A stretch of 64,000 nucleotides of DNA from Robertkochia sediminum. Lineage in GTDB: Bacteria; Bacteroidota; Bacteroidia; Flavobacteriales; Flavobacteriaceae. The notes below the pieces were generated by a model that was not told the origin of the DNA, made no database searches, and saw only the letters and a list, made by a program, of their open reading frames with translations. Positions within the stretch are counted from its first letter, which is position 1. Every line of letters starts with the position of its first letter. The stretch lies in assembly GCF_016786255.1 (NCBI RefSeq), contig NZ_JADMKT010000077.1, forward strand, positions 248,001 to 312,000. Direction: 5' to 3'. Shown here piece by piece: positions 33,782 to 41,422 of this stretch. The position numbers were made by a program, and so were the translations under genes.

Positions 33782-34938
33782 TACTTGTTGTTATTGAGTG
33801 ATGCGGGAACGGTATTGATCACATGATCGATCGCTGTGATGAGTTTATCAATAGCCTCTTGGTTAACAGTAAGAGGCGGTAATAACCGGATCATGTTCTT
33901 ATGGGCAGCCCCACCGGTAAAAATGTGTTCTCCGAAAAGCAGTTCCTTACGGATGGGAGCTGCCGGCCCTTCGAGGGTGATCCCCAGCATAAGTCCTTTG
34001 CCCTTTACAGCGATCACCCCGGGGATCTTCGCCAGTTGCGTTGCCATATAGGCGCCGGCTGTTTGGGCATTGTTCACCAGGTTTTCTTTTTCGATCACCT
34101 CCAATACCGAGATAGCCGCGGCACAGGCCAGGTGATTGCCTCCAAAGGTGGTGCCCAACTGACCGTGTTGGGCGGGTATGTCGGGGTGGAAGAGCACTCC
34201 TGCTACCGGAAAACCATTCCCCATGCCTTTGGCCATGGTGATCATATCCGGTTCAACGCCAGCATGCTGAAAGGCAAAGAATTTTCCCGTTCGTCCGTAT
34301 CCGCTTTGCACCTCATCGGCGATGAAAACGGCCTTGTATTGCTTGCAGAGCGACTCAATACCCTGTAAAAAAGCTGCAGACGCCGTTTGGAGTCCGCCAA
34401 CGCCTTGTATGGGTTCAATGATCACGGCACAAGCATCGCCTTTGGCGAGCTCCTGTTCCAGGGCTTCCAGATCCTCCCATGGCAGGTGTGCGACCTCGTG
34501 GTCCTGATTCAAAGGCGCCTGGATCTTCACATTATCGGTAGCGGCTACGGCGGCAGATGTTCTCCCGTGAAAAGCTTTCTCGAAGGCGATCACCTTTTTC
34601 TTGCCGGTATAAAAAGAAGCCATTTTGAGGGCATTCTCATTGGCTTCGGCCCCTGAGCTACACAAAAACAGCTGATAGTGATCGCAACCGGATACGGCTC
34701 CGAGTTTATCGGCAAGGGTTTGTTGTAAGGTATTCACCACGGCATTCGAATAGAATCCCAGTTTTTGGAGTTGTTCAGAGATACTGCTCACATAGTGCGG
34801 ATGGGAGTGGCCGATGGAGATCACGGCATGACCTCCGTAGAAATCGAGGTATTCCCCACCTTTGCTGTCGTAAACATGCATGCCTTGGGCCTTTACAGGG
34901 GTAATATCGTATAGCGGATAAACATCGAAGAGTTTCAT
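33781..34938 (-). CDS. argD: N-acylornithine aminotransferase
   Basis: 385 residues, class III PLP aminotransferase. GAEANENALKMA binds PLP phosphate, IEPIQGVGG and IADEVQSGYGRTG hold the Asp that contacts the pyridine, and the Schiff-base Lys is in TMAKGMGNGFPV. It converts N-acylglutamate semialdehyde to N-acylornithine with glutamate as donor. It overlaps argF' by one base and follows the ProC paralogue by 5 bases. Full length. Confidence 0.93.
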   Translation of the reverse strand: MKLFDVYPLYDITPVKAQGMHVYDSKGGEYLDFYGGHAVISIGHSHPHYVSSISEQLQKLGFYSNAVVNTLQQTLADKLGAVSGCDHYQLFLCSSGAEANENALKMASFYTGKKKVIAFEKAFHGRTSAAVAATDNVKIQAPLNQDHEVAHLPWEDLEALEQELAKGDACAVIIEPIQGVGGLQTASAAFLQGIESLCKQYKAVFIADEVQSGYGRTGKFFAFQHAGVEPDMITMAKGMGNGFPVAGVLFHPDIPAQHGQLGTTFGGNHLACAAAISVLEVIEKENLVNNAQTAGAYMATQLAKIPGVIAVKGKGLMLGITLEGPAAPIRKELLFGEHIFTGGAAHKNMIRLLPPLTVNQEAIDKLITAIDHVINTVPASLNNNK

Positions 34939-34943
34939 AGGTC

Positions 34944-35741
34944 TTATTTTTTGATAGCTATTTCATTGATCTTTTCAAATGACGCCTTCATTCCTTTGAT
35001 CAGGGAGGCGCTCATGCCCTGGAATTCCATTTCGTTAAGCCCTTCGATGGTGCAACCCATAGGGGTGGTCACCTTATCGATCTCGGCTTCAGGATGACTT
35101 CCGGAATGTTGTAGCAGACTGGCAGCACCAAAACAGGTTTGTATGGCCATTTCGCGCGCTTCCCCGGAATCGAATCCCAGTTGTATAGCACCTTGGGTGG
35201 TTGCCCTGATGAGACGCATCCAGAATGCGATCCCACTGGCGCAAACAACGGTGGCGGCCTGCATTTTTTCCTCGGGGATGTGCAGCGTTTTCCCAAGGGA
35301 ATTAAAGATGCTTTCTGCCTTGTGCTCCAATCCTTCAGAAGCCTTGTTGCCACATAATGTGGTCATAGAATGTCCTACGCCAATGGCCGTGTTTGGCATG
35401 GCTCTCATGATGGGTTTATCGCTGCCAAGGATGGCTTCCATTTGATCGATGCCATAACCGGTGGCTACAGAAATGAGCAATTGTTTGTTACGGATCACGG
35501 GAGAAAGCTCTTGAAGTAACCCCTCCATTTGGGTGGGTTGTACGGCCATTATGATCACGTCGCTATCGGTTGCTGCTGCCAGGTTGTCCCTGGTACATTG
35601 TACTCCGTGGTGCCTTTCGAAGGTGTGCAGTTCTTCGAGCTTTCTTTTGGTAAGAGTCAATTGGGAGGCCAGATCATCTTTGATGATACCTCTGGCGATG
35701 GCTGCGCCCAGATTTCCGGTTCCTATAATGGCTGTTTTCAT
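34944..35741 (-). CDS. proC: ProC-like pyrroline-5-carboxylate reductase paralogue in the arginine cluster
   Basis: 265 residues. TAIIGTGNLGAAIARGI binds NAD(P)H, IMAVQPTQM and RAMPNTAIGVGHSM line the pocket, and DKVTTPMGCTIEGLNEMEFQGM is the ProC signature. All motifs are intact, so it should be active. A second complete ProC is encoded at 27961-28755 beside proA/proB. Placed between argC and argD, it may draw pyrroline-5-carboxylate from arginine or ornithine-derived semialdehyde toward proline. That role is inferred from position only. It is translationally close to argD (5-base gap). Confidence 0.88.
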   Translation of the reverse strand: MKTAIIGTGNLGAAIARGIIKDDLASQLTLTKRKLEELHTFERHHGVQCTRDNLAAATDSDVIIMAVQPTQMEGLLQELSPVIRNKQLLISVATGYGIDQMEAILGSDKPIMRAMPNTAIGVGHSMTTLCGNKASEGLEHKAESIFNSLGKTLHIPEEKMQAATVVCASGIAFWMRLIRATTQGAIQLGFDSGEAREMAIQTCFGAASLLQHSGSHPEAEIDKVTTPMGCTIEGLNEMEFQGMSASLIKGMKASFEKINEIAIKK

Positions 35742-35759
35742 ACGGTTCCCTTTTTATGG

Positions 35760-36734
35760 TTAAAAATGACTGCCTTTTAATTGGAGGCCTGCGGTTTCTT
35801 CAAGGCCAAATACAAGGTTCATATTTTGTACGGCTTGTCCCGAAGCGCCCTTCAGGAGGTTGTCGATCATGCTGGTGACCATAAGCATATCTTCATGTTT
35901 GTGCAGGTGTACCAGGCATTTATTGGTGTTCACCACCTGTTTAAGGTGGGGTTCAACAGCAGACAGGGTAGTGAATGGGGTATTCTCATAAGCTTTTTGA
36001 TAGATAGCTTCGGCCTTCGTAAGATCCCCTTCAAACTTAAAATAGGAGGTGGTAAAGATCCCTCGGGTGAAATTGCCTCTGTGAGGAATAAAGATCACTT
36101 TGCTATTGGTATCCCCCAGCGTGTTGATACTTTGTCCTACTTCATCCAGGTGTTGGTGGGTAAAGGGTTTATACCAGCTAATGTTATTATTCCTCCAGCT
36201 AAAGTGGGTCGTAGCTGAGGGCTTAACCCCGGCACCGGTACTGCCTGTGATCCCATTGGTATGCACCTCTTTCGGTAGCTTTCCGGCCTTAGCCATGGGC
36301 AGTAACGCCAGTTGAATGGCGGTCGCAAAGCAACCGGGATTGGCGATGGCCTTAGCTTGCTTTATTTCCTCACCGAAGAATTCCGGAAGTCCGTAGACAA
36401 AGGTTTTATCGTTGGCGATATGTTGCCCCTGAAGTCGGAAATCGTTGCTGAGATCTATGGTCAATGTATGTGTAGCAAACTCCTGACCTTCGAGGAAGGT
36501 TCTCGAATTGCCATGACCCAGGCATAGAAAGACCACATCGACATCGGGGTTTACCACATCGGTGAATTTAAGATCGGTGTCTCCGATGAGGTCCTGGTGT
36601 ACTGTGCTAACCGATTTGCCGGCATTGGTGGTGCTGTATGCAAAATCAATGTTCACCTCCGGGTGATGTACCAATAAGCGCAGCAGTTCTCCTGCAGTAT
36701 ATCCTGAGCCTCCTATAATTCCTGCCTTGATCAT
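35760..36734 (-). CDS. argC: N-acyl-gamma-glutamyl-phosphate reductase
   Basis: 324 residues. GIIGGSGYTAGELLRLL binds NADP+, the nucleophilic Cys is in AIANPGCFATAIQL, and the catalytic His is in FIPHRGNFTRGI. TGSTGAGVKPS matches the substrate loop. It reduces N-acylglutamyl phosphate to the semialdehyde. It overlaps argG by 4 bases and precedes the ProC paralogue by 18 bases. Confidence 0.94.
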   Translation of the reverse strand: MIKAGIIGGSGYTAGELLRLLVHHPEVNIDFAYSTTNAGKSVSTVHQDLIGDTDLKFTDVVNPDVDVVFLCLGHGNSRTFLEGQEFATHTLTIDLSNDFRLQGQHIANDKTFVYGLPEFFGEEIKQAKAIANPGCFATAIQLALLPMAKAGKLPKEVHTNGITGSTGAGVKPSATTHFSWRNNNISWYKPFTHQHLDEVGQSINTLGDTNSKVIFIPHRGNFTRGIFTTSYFKFEGDLTKAEAIYQKAYENTPFTTLSAVEPHLKQVVNTNKCLVHLHKHEDMLMVTSMIDNLLKGASGQAVQNMNLVFGLEETAGLQLKGSHF

Positions 36735-37918
36735 ACGGTAAGGGTATTTACGCTGTTCTGTAATTTCTGTCCTTGGGCATTGATCTTAATAAATCCTTTA
36801 GCCTCGGTAGCATTCCATCCGGTATTCATCTCGCCATAGCTTCCAAATCCGGGCTGCATCAGATCGTTCTCCGAGGCGATCCCATCGAGGGTAAATCGAT
36901 AGGGGTGAAGGGTAAGGAAAACTTCTCCATTCACATGTTCCTGGGAATCGGCCAGAAAGGCCTCTGTATTTCTCATAAAGGGGTCAAGGTATTGTCCTTC
37001 GTGCAATAGCATCCCGTACTGGCTTGCCAGGTACTCCTTGTGATGAAGTTGCCATTTGCTGAGAACGTGTTTTTCCAGCAGGTGGTGTGCCTTGATCAGG
37101 ATGAGAGAGGCTGCCGCTTCGAATCCGACCCTTCCTTTGATCCCGATAATGGTATCTCCCACATGGATATCGCGGCCAATAGCATAGGCAGAGGCGATGT
37201 TTTCGAGGGTTTCGATGAGGGTGACGGAATCCATGTTCTCCCCGTTAATGCTTACCGGTTCTCCTTTTTTGAAGGCAATGGTAAGTGAGATAGGTTCATT
37301 TTGGGTGAGCTGACTCGGATAGGCTTCTTCCGGAAGGGGTTTATGGGAGGTCAGTGTTTCTTCACCTCCAACGCTGGTACCCCAAAGGCCTTTGTTCACA
37401 GAGTATTTGGCTTTATGCCATTCCATTTGAACACCATACTGTTCGAGGTAGCTCATTTCTTCTTGTCTTGAAAGTTGCTGATCTCTTACCGGGGTAATGA
37501 TCCCGATCTCCGGAGCCATAACCTGAAAGATGGTATCGAACCTCACCTGGTCGTTTCCGGCCCCGGTACTTCCATGGGCAATAGCATCGGCACCTATGGT
37601 TCTGGCGTATTTGATAAGGGCAATGGCCTGTACGATACGCTCTGCACTAACGGAAAGCGGATAGGTGTTGTTCTTCAGGATATTTCCGAAGATGAGGTAT
37701 TTGATCACCTGCTCGTAATACGAAGCTTTGGCGTCTATATTATGGTATACCGCTACACCAAGGGCTTTGGCCTTTTCGCCCATTAGGGTGATCTCCTGCG
37801 GGGTGAATCCCCCGGTGTTGATACTAACGGCGTGTACCTCGTAGCCTTCATTGCTGAGGTATTTTGCACAATATGAAGTGTCGAGTCCGCCACTATAGGC
37901 CAATACTAATTTTTTCAT
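36731..37918 (-). CDS. argG: Argininosuccinate synthase
   Basis: 395 residues. The N-type PP-loop AYSGGLDTSY (8-17) activates citrulline with ATP, and HGSTGAGNDQVRFD is the conserved second motif. It joins citrulline and aspartate. It lies second in the cluster, overlapping both the acetyltransferase gene (37915-37918) and argC by 4 bases, which suggests coupled translation of the first three genes. Confidence 0.95.
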   Translation of the reverse strand: MKKLVLAYSGGLDTSYCAKYLSNEGYEVHAVSINTGGFTPQEITLMGEKAKALGVAVYHNIDAKASYYEQVIKYLIFGNILKNNTYPLSVSAERIVQAIALIKYARTIGADAIAHGSTGAGNDQVRFDTIFQVMAPEIGIITPVRDQQLSRQEEMSYLEQYGVQMEWHKAKYSVNKGLWGTSVGGEETLTSHKPLPEEAYPSQLTQNEPISLTIAFKKGEPVSINGENMDSVTLIETLENIASAYAIGRDIHVGDTIIGIKGRVGFEAAASLILIKAHHLLEKHVLSKWQLHHKEYLASQYGMLLHEGQYLDPFMRNTEAFLADSQEHVNGEVFLTLHPYRFTLDGIASENDLMQPGFGSYGEMNTGWNATEAKGFIKINAQGQKLQNSVNTLTV

Positions 37919-38556
37919 TTGTGGGAAGGGTTAGGTGTTGTATTCTTTTCTTTTTTTCGCTGTAGTGATCCTTTGATCCCTTTAAGGCGGGAGAAGACCT
38001 TTTCATTAAAGGATCTTCTGGATTTCCCGGCCTTTTTTTCCGGATTGAAAAGCATGCCGGTACACAGGCACATTTTGCGTTCGGTACGAGTCAGGATGTC
38101 GTAGTTCTTGCAGGTTTGACATCCTTTCCAGAAATCAGGATCGTCGGTGAGTTCAGAGAAGGTCACCGGTTCGTATCCCAGGGCGTAGTTGATCTTCATC
38201 ACGGCCAGTCCGGTGGTGATCCCAAAGATCTTGGCCTGGGGAAATTTGGTTCGGCTGTGTTCAAAGACCTTGGTCTTAATGGTTTTGGCCAGCCCTTTAC
38301 CCCTGTAATCGGGATGTACGATAAGTCCGGAATTTGCCACGAACTTACCATGGCCCCAGGTTTCGATATAACAGAAACCTGCGAACTTATCGCCATCGAG
38401 AGCGATCACGGCGTTGCCGTTAGTGATCTTGGTAGCGAGGTACTCCTCACTACGTCTGGCGATACCGGTACCGCGTAATTTCGCCGATTCTTCGATAGTA
38501 TCGCATATCACCCGGGTATATCCCAAATGCGAAGTATTTGCAATAACAACTTGCAT
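37915..38556 (-). CDS. GNAT-family N-acyltransferase, candidate N-acylglutamate synthase
   Basis: 213 residues with a GNAT fold. The acyl-CoA loop is in VHPDYRGKGLAKTIK, and FAGFCYIETWG and SGLIV form the central strands. After the fold comes a Cys-rich segment (CQTC and MCLC, about residues 142-166), which may bind a metal, and a basic tail. It is the first gene of the arginine cluster and overlaps argG. The cluster has no argA or argJ, so this enzyme is a good candidate for the first step, acylation of glutamate. A GNAT in the same place has been implicated as N-succinylglutamate synthase in Bacteroides, as I recall. Substrate not proven by sequence. Confidence 0.75.
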   Translation of the reverse strand: MQVVIANTSHLGYTRVICDTIEESAKLRGTGIARRSEEYLATKITNGNAVIALDGDKFAGFCYIETWGHGKFVANSGLIVHPDYRGKGLAKTIKTKVFEHSRTKFPQAKIFGITTGLAVMKINYALGYEPVTFSELTDDPDFWKGCQTCKNYDILTRTERKMCLCTGMLFNPEKKAGKSRRSFNEKVFSRLKGIKGSLQRKKEKNTTPNPSHK

Positions 38557-38924
38557 GATAAAAAGAATAACAGATGAATAACTGTTGTAAAAAGTGTAAA
38601 ATGGTCTTGTGAAAGCGGGGTTGGACTCACCTAAACCCCAAAAGAATATAGCGCCCTACGGGCGAGGACGGCGAATGCGGCGGTTGCGCACAGGAACAAA
38701 TACCATAGCAGGAGCCGGAGAGAAGATGGCTCTTAAAAATTGGATGATATTTCTTAATTCCTGTTTCATTCGAAAAATTACCGCTGTTCTGATGCCTTTG
38801 AAACCCAAAAAGATTGTGGGTAACTCAGAAACGATAGAACAATATTATGAATTATATTTCTAATGAAGCCGTTTTTTTGTTGTTAAATTTGTGTTGCCAT
38901 AAAAAGTATACCTTTTAAAATTGC
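38557..38924. other. Divergent promoter region of the arginine cluster and pabB
   Basis: 368 bases. Near the acetyltransferase start it holds AACAGATGAATAACTGTT (38569-38586), with inverted ends AACAG/CTGTT and a direct repeat GAATAAC, a possible operator. Around 38650-38690 lie small GC-rich palindromes such as GCCCTACGGGC. An 84-codon GTG-initiated ORF (38609-38863) is not credible. The pabB promoter element is at 38884-38891. Confidence 0.4.
38884..38891 (+). promoter_or_regulatory. -7 element TAAATTTG before pabB
   Basis: TAAATTTG fits TAnnTTTG exactly and lies 33 bases before the ATG at 38925. Confidence 0.5.
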
Positions 38925-40229
38925 ATGAAAAGAACAGAAATAGTCTACGATCACCTTCCTGATATCACCCTTAAAAAGGCCATGTTACTATGGGGAAAGG
39001 ATCACGAAGAGGTGGTCTTTCTCGATAGTAATGCATACACGCAAAGGCATGGTGAATTCGAGGCTGTTCTCGCTGTCGATGCCCTTACGGCGATACGAAC
39101 CGATCATAGTAATGCCTTTGAAAATCTTTCGGAATACAGGCGCAGTACCTCCGACTGGATCTTCGGTTACCTTACCTACGACCTGAAGAACGATGTGGAA
39201 AACCTGGTTTCGGAGAATTACGACGGACTCGGTTTTCCGGACCTGTATTTCTTTCAGCCTAAGAAGATCATTTTTTGCAGGGACCAAAAACTGGTTTTTT
39301 CTTATTTACCCATGGTCGACGATGAGATCGAAGAGGACTACGAGAAGATCATGAGACTTTTAGAAGCAGAAGTACCCCAGGATCCACACCGGGTGGCCAT
39401 TAAAATGCGCATTCACAAAGATGAATACAAAGAAAAGGTGGGAGAGATGCTCCGGCATATTCACAGGGGCGATATCTACGAAGCCAATTTTTGCCAGGAA
39501 TTCTATGCGGAAGATACCGTGATCTATCCCTTACAATGTTATTTCGACCTCAATGCCATCTCGGCACCTCCTTTTGCGACCTATCTTAAGCTGGAAGAGC
39601 TCTACCTGGTATCTGCTTCACCTGAGCGTTACCTGAAGAAAAAGGGGCAAAAAGTGATCTCCCAGCCCATAAAGGGAACTGCCCGACGGGCTGAAGATCC
39701 TGAGGAAGACCAACAGCTGGCCGCCAACCTGAAGGCCGATGAAAAGGAGCGCTCGGAAAATGTCATGATCGTAGACCTCGTGCGCAATGACCTGTCGCGA
39801 ATGGCCCTGAAGGGGAGTGTTGAGGTAGAGGAGTTATGTGAGGTGTATACCTTTAAACAGGTCCACCAGCTTATATCTACGGTTACGGCTGTGGTTAGTG
39901 AAGATACAGACCCGGTGGAGATCATAAGAAATACGTTTCCTATGGGGAGTATGACGGGGGCACCGAAGATCTCGGCCATGAAGATCATCGAGGAACTGGA
40001 GGAAACGCGTCGCGGACTCTACAGTGGGGCAGTGGGTTACTTTAGTCCCGAAGGAGATTTTGATCTTAATGTGATCATCAGGAGTATTCTCTATAATAAA
40101 GAAAAGCGCTATGTGTCTTTCTCAGTGGGAAGCGCCATTACCGCGGCCTCATCACCGGATAAGGAATACGAGGAGTGCTTGGTAAAGGCCAAGGCCATGA
40201 GAGAGGTGTTGGAGGGGAGTAGTGAGTAG
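38925..40229 (+). CDS. pabB: Aminodeoxychorismate synthase component I (PabB)
   Basis: 434 residues of the chorismate-binding family. The motif PIKGTARR carries the Lys typical of PabB; anthranilate synthase TrpE has Ala there. DLVRNDLSR, FPMGSMTGAPKISAM and the C-terminal SAITAASSPDKEYEE complete the Mg-chorismate site. It makes aminodeoxychorismate for folate from chorismate and ammonia. The last codons (GGG AGT AGT GAG TAG) are themselves part of a heptamer tandem array that continues downstream, so the C-terminus may have been reshaped by repeat expansion. No pabA or pabC lies beside it. Confidence 0.93.
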   Translation: MKRTEIVYDHLPDITLKKAMLLWGKDHEEVVFLDSNAYTQRHGEFEAVLAVDALTAIRTDHSNAFENLSEYRRSTSDWIFGYLTYDLKNDVENLVSENYDGLGFPDLYFFQPKKIIFCRDQKLVFSYLPMVDDEIEEDYEKIMRLLEAEVPQDPHRVAIKMRIHKDEYKEKVGEMLRHIHRGDIYEANFCQEFYAEDTVIYPLQCYFDLNAISAPPFATYLKLEELYLVSASPERYLKKKGQKVISQPIKGTARRAEDPEEDQQLAANLKADEKERSENVMIVDLVRNDLSRMALKGSVEVEELCEVYTFKQVHQLISTVTAVVSEDTDPVEIIRNTFPMGSMTGAPKISAMKIIEELEETRRGLYSGAVGYFSPEGDFDLNVIIRSILYNKEKRYVSFSVGSAITAASSPDKEYEECLVKAKAMREVLEGSSE

Positions 40230-40291
40230 GGAGTAGTGAGTAGGGAGTAGTGAGTAGGGAAGTAGGTAAGTAGGTAAGGAGGGAAGTAGGG
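40217..40291 (+). repeat. Heptamer array across the pabB stop codon
   Basis: Units TGAGTAG and GGAGTAG (period 7) start inside the last pabB codons, include its TAG stop and run on for about 45 bases. They then change to AAGTAGGT-like units of period 8. Every unit carries TAG or TGA on the coding strand. Confidence 0.8.
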
Positions 40292-40362
40292 AAATTTTGG
40301 ATTATAAATTTTGAATTGTTGATTTCTTAGCCCTTAAATCTATAACCAGATCACCGTGTCAT

Positions 40363-40386
40363 CCACCGTAGCTTTAGCGAAGGTGG
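40363..40386. repeat. REP-like palindrome with GCTTTAGCGAAGG
   Basis: CCACC (40363-40367) and GGTGG (40382-40386) enclose GTA GCT TT AGC GAA, an imperfect 24-base palindrome. The core GCTTTAGCGAAGG recurs at 40490-40502 and 46824-46836. Confidence 0.55.
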
Positions 40387-40448
40387 TCGTCACCGTTTAA
40401 CCGTAAAAACGCAAAACTGCAAAATCGCAAATTTGTTTAACGGCCTTA

Positions 40449-40506
40449 CCCTCCGACTTGTTCCCCGAAACTGATAAGTGAAGGAGAAAGCTTTAGCGAA
40501 GGAGGG
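40449..40506. repeat. REP-like element, longer form
   Basis: CCCTCC (40449-40454) and GGAGGG (40501-40506) enclose a longer loop that ends in GCTTTAGCGAA. It is directly followed by the CATAACC octamers. Confidence 0.5.
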
Positions 40507-40554
40507 CATAACCTTGTAACCTCGTCACATCGTAACCCCATAACCTTATAACTT
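40507..40554 (-). repeat. Degenerate octamer array (CATAACCTTG type)
   Basis: Units CATAACCT, TGTAACCT, CGTCACAT, CGTAACCC follow with period 8. They are the same family and orientation as those at 21314-21344 and 46633-46688, without an adjacent four-helix-bundle gene. Confidence 0.6.
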
Positions 40555-40589
40555 TTCTTACCTTTATGCACCTAACGTAAATAGCGCTT

Positions 40590-41420
40590 ATGCATCAAGG
40601 TGATTTCGAATTCATTTGCCATCAAAAACGACTTGTTGGAAAGTACTGGACACCCGAGCATCCCAAGGCTGTGGTGGTTCTGGTGCATGGTATGGGGGAG
40701 CATAGCGATCGCTATACTTCTTCGATCATCCCTGAATTCCTCGCTACGCGAATAGCGGTTTATGCTACCGATCATTTTGGTCATGGGCGCAGTGAAGGCA
40801 AACGCGGTCATTGTCCGGGATATGAGGCGGTTTTAGATAGCATCGATCAAACCCTGAACCTCGTTCGTGAAGCCCATCAGGACCTTCCTGTATTCATGTA
40901 CGGCCATAGTATGGGTGGCAATGCCGTATTGGGTTATGCCATGAAGCGTAAACCCAATCTTGCGGGGGTCATAAGTACGAGTCCGTTCCTTAAGATGGCT
41001 TTTGCTCCACCGGCATGGAAATTGACCATGGGAAAGCTAATGCGGTCGGTATTACCATCGGTAACCTTACCCAGCGGACTCGATCCGGAGCATATTTCAA
41101 GAGACCCTGAAGAAGTGCGAAAGTACATCGAGGATCCGTTTAACCACGATAAGGTAAGTCCAAACTTCGTTTTTCCGTTCTTAGAGGCTGCCCTATGGAT
41201 GCAAGCCCATGGGGAGGAAATGCAACTTCCGGTGTTTTTGTGTCACGGTACCGGCGATCTGATCACCAGTTACCGCGCTACAGAAGAACTTGCACAAGAA
41301 CTTCAGGATGTCGATCTTGAACTTTTTCCCGGAGGATACCACGAACTGCACAATGACCTGGATAAGGAAAAGCTGTTTACCGTGGTATTGGAATGGATCG
41401 ATAAAACATTAAAAGCCTGA
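40590..41420 (+). CDS. Alpha/beta hydrolase (monoacylglycerol lipase-like)
   Basis: 276 residues, no signal peptide. Oxyanion motif HGMGEHSDRY near residue 33, nucleophile Ser in GHSMGG (about residue 110), Asp in CHGTGDLITS and His in GGYHELHND give a full catalytic triad. The closest well-known relatives are monoacylglycerol lipases and lysophospholipases (Hydrolase_4). It cleaves an ester, probably of a lipid, in the cytoplasm. The gene is followed after 2 bases by tilS, so the two are co-transcribed, a common bacterial pairing by chance more than by function. Confidence 0.88.
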   Translation: MHQGDFEFICHQKRLVGKYWTPEHPKAVVVLVHGMGEHSDRYTSSIIPEFLATRIAVYATDHFGHGRSEGKRGHCPGYEAVLDSIDQTLNLVREAHQDLPVFMYGHSMGGNAVLGYAMKRKPNLAGVISTSPFLKMAFAPPAWKLTMGKLMRSVLPSVTLPSGLDPEHISRDPEEVRKYIEDPFNHDKVSPNFVFPFLEAALWMQAHGEEMQLPVFLCHGTGDLITSYRATEELAQELQDVDLELFPGGYHELHNDLDKEKLFTVVLEWIDKTLKA

Positions 41421-41422
41421 TC

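Larger units (their letters stand above)
40230..40589. other. Repeat-rich intergenic region after pabB
   Basis: 360 bases built of repeats: the heptamer array, GATTATAAATTTTGAATT (40299-40316, also at 46590), two REP-like palindromes, period-8 units around AAAACGCA (about 40407-40430) and octamers of the CATAACC type (40507-40554). No gene. TACCTTTA near 40558 is a weak promoter match for the hydrolase gene. Confidence 0.6.

Noticed and set aside
38609..38863. 84-codon GTG-started ORF between the arginine cluster and pabB
   Set aside because: Low-complexity basic start from small palindromes, no recognisable domain, and located in a divergent promoter region.
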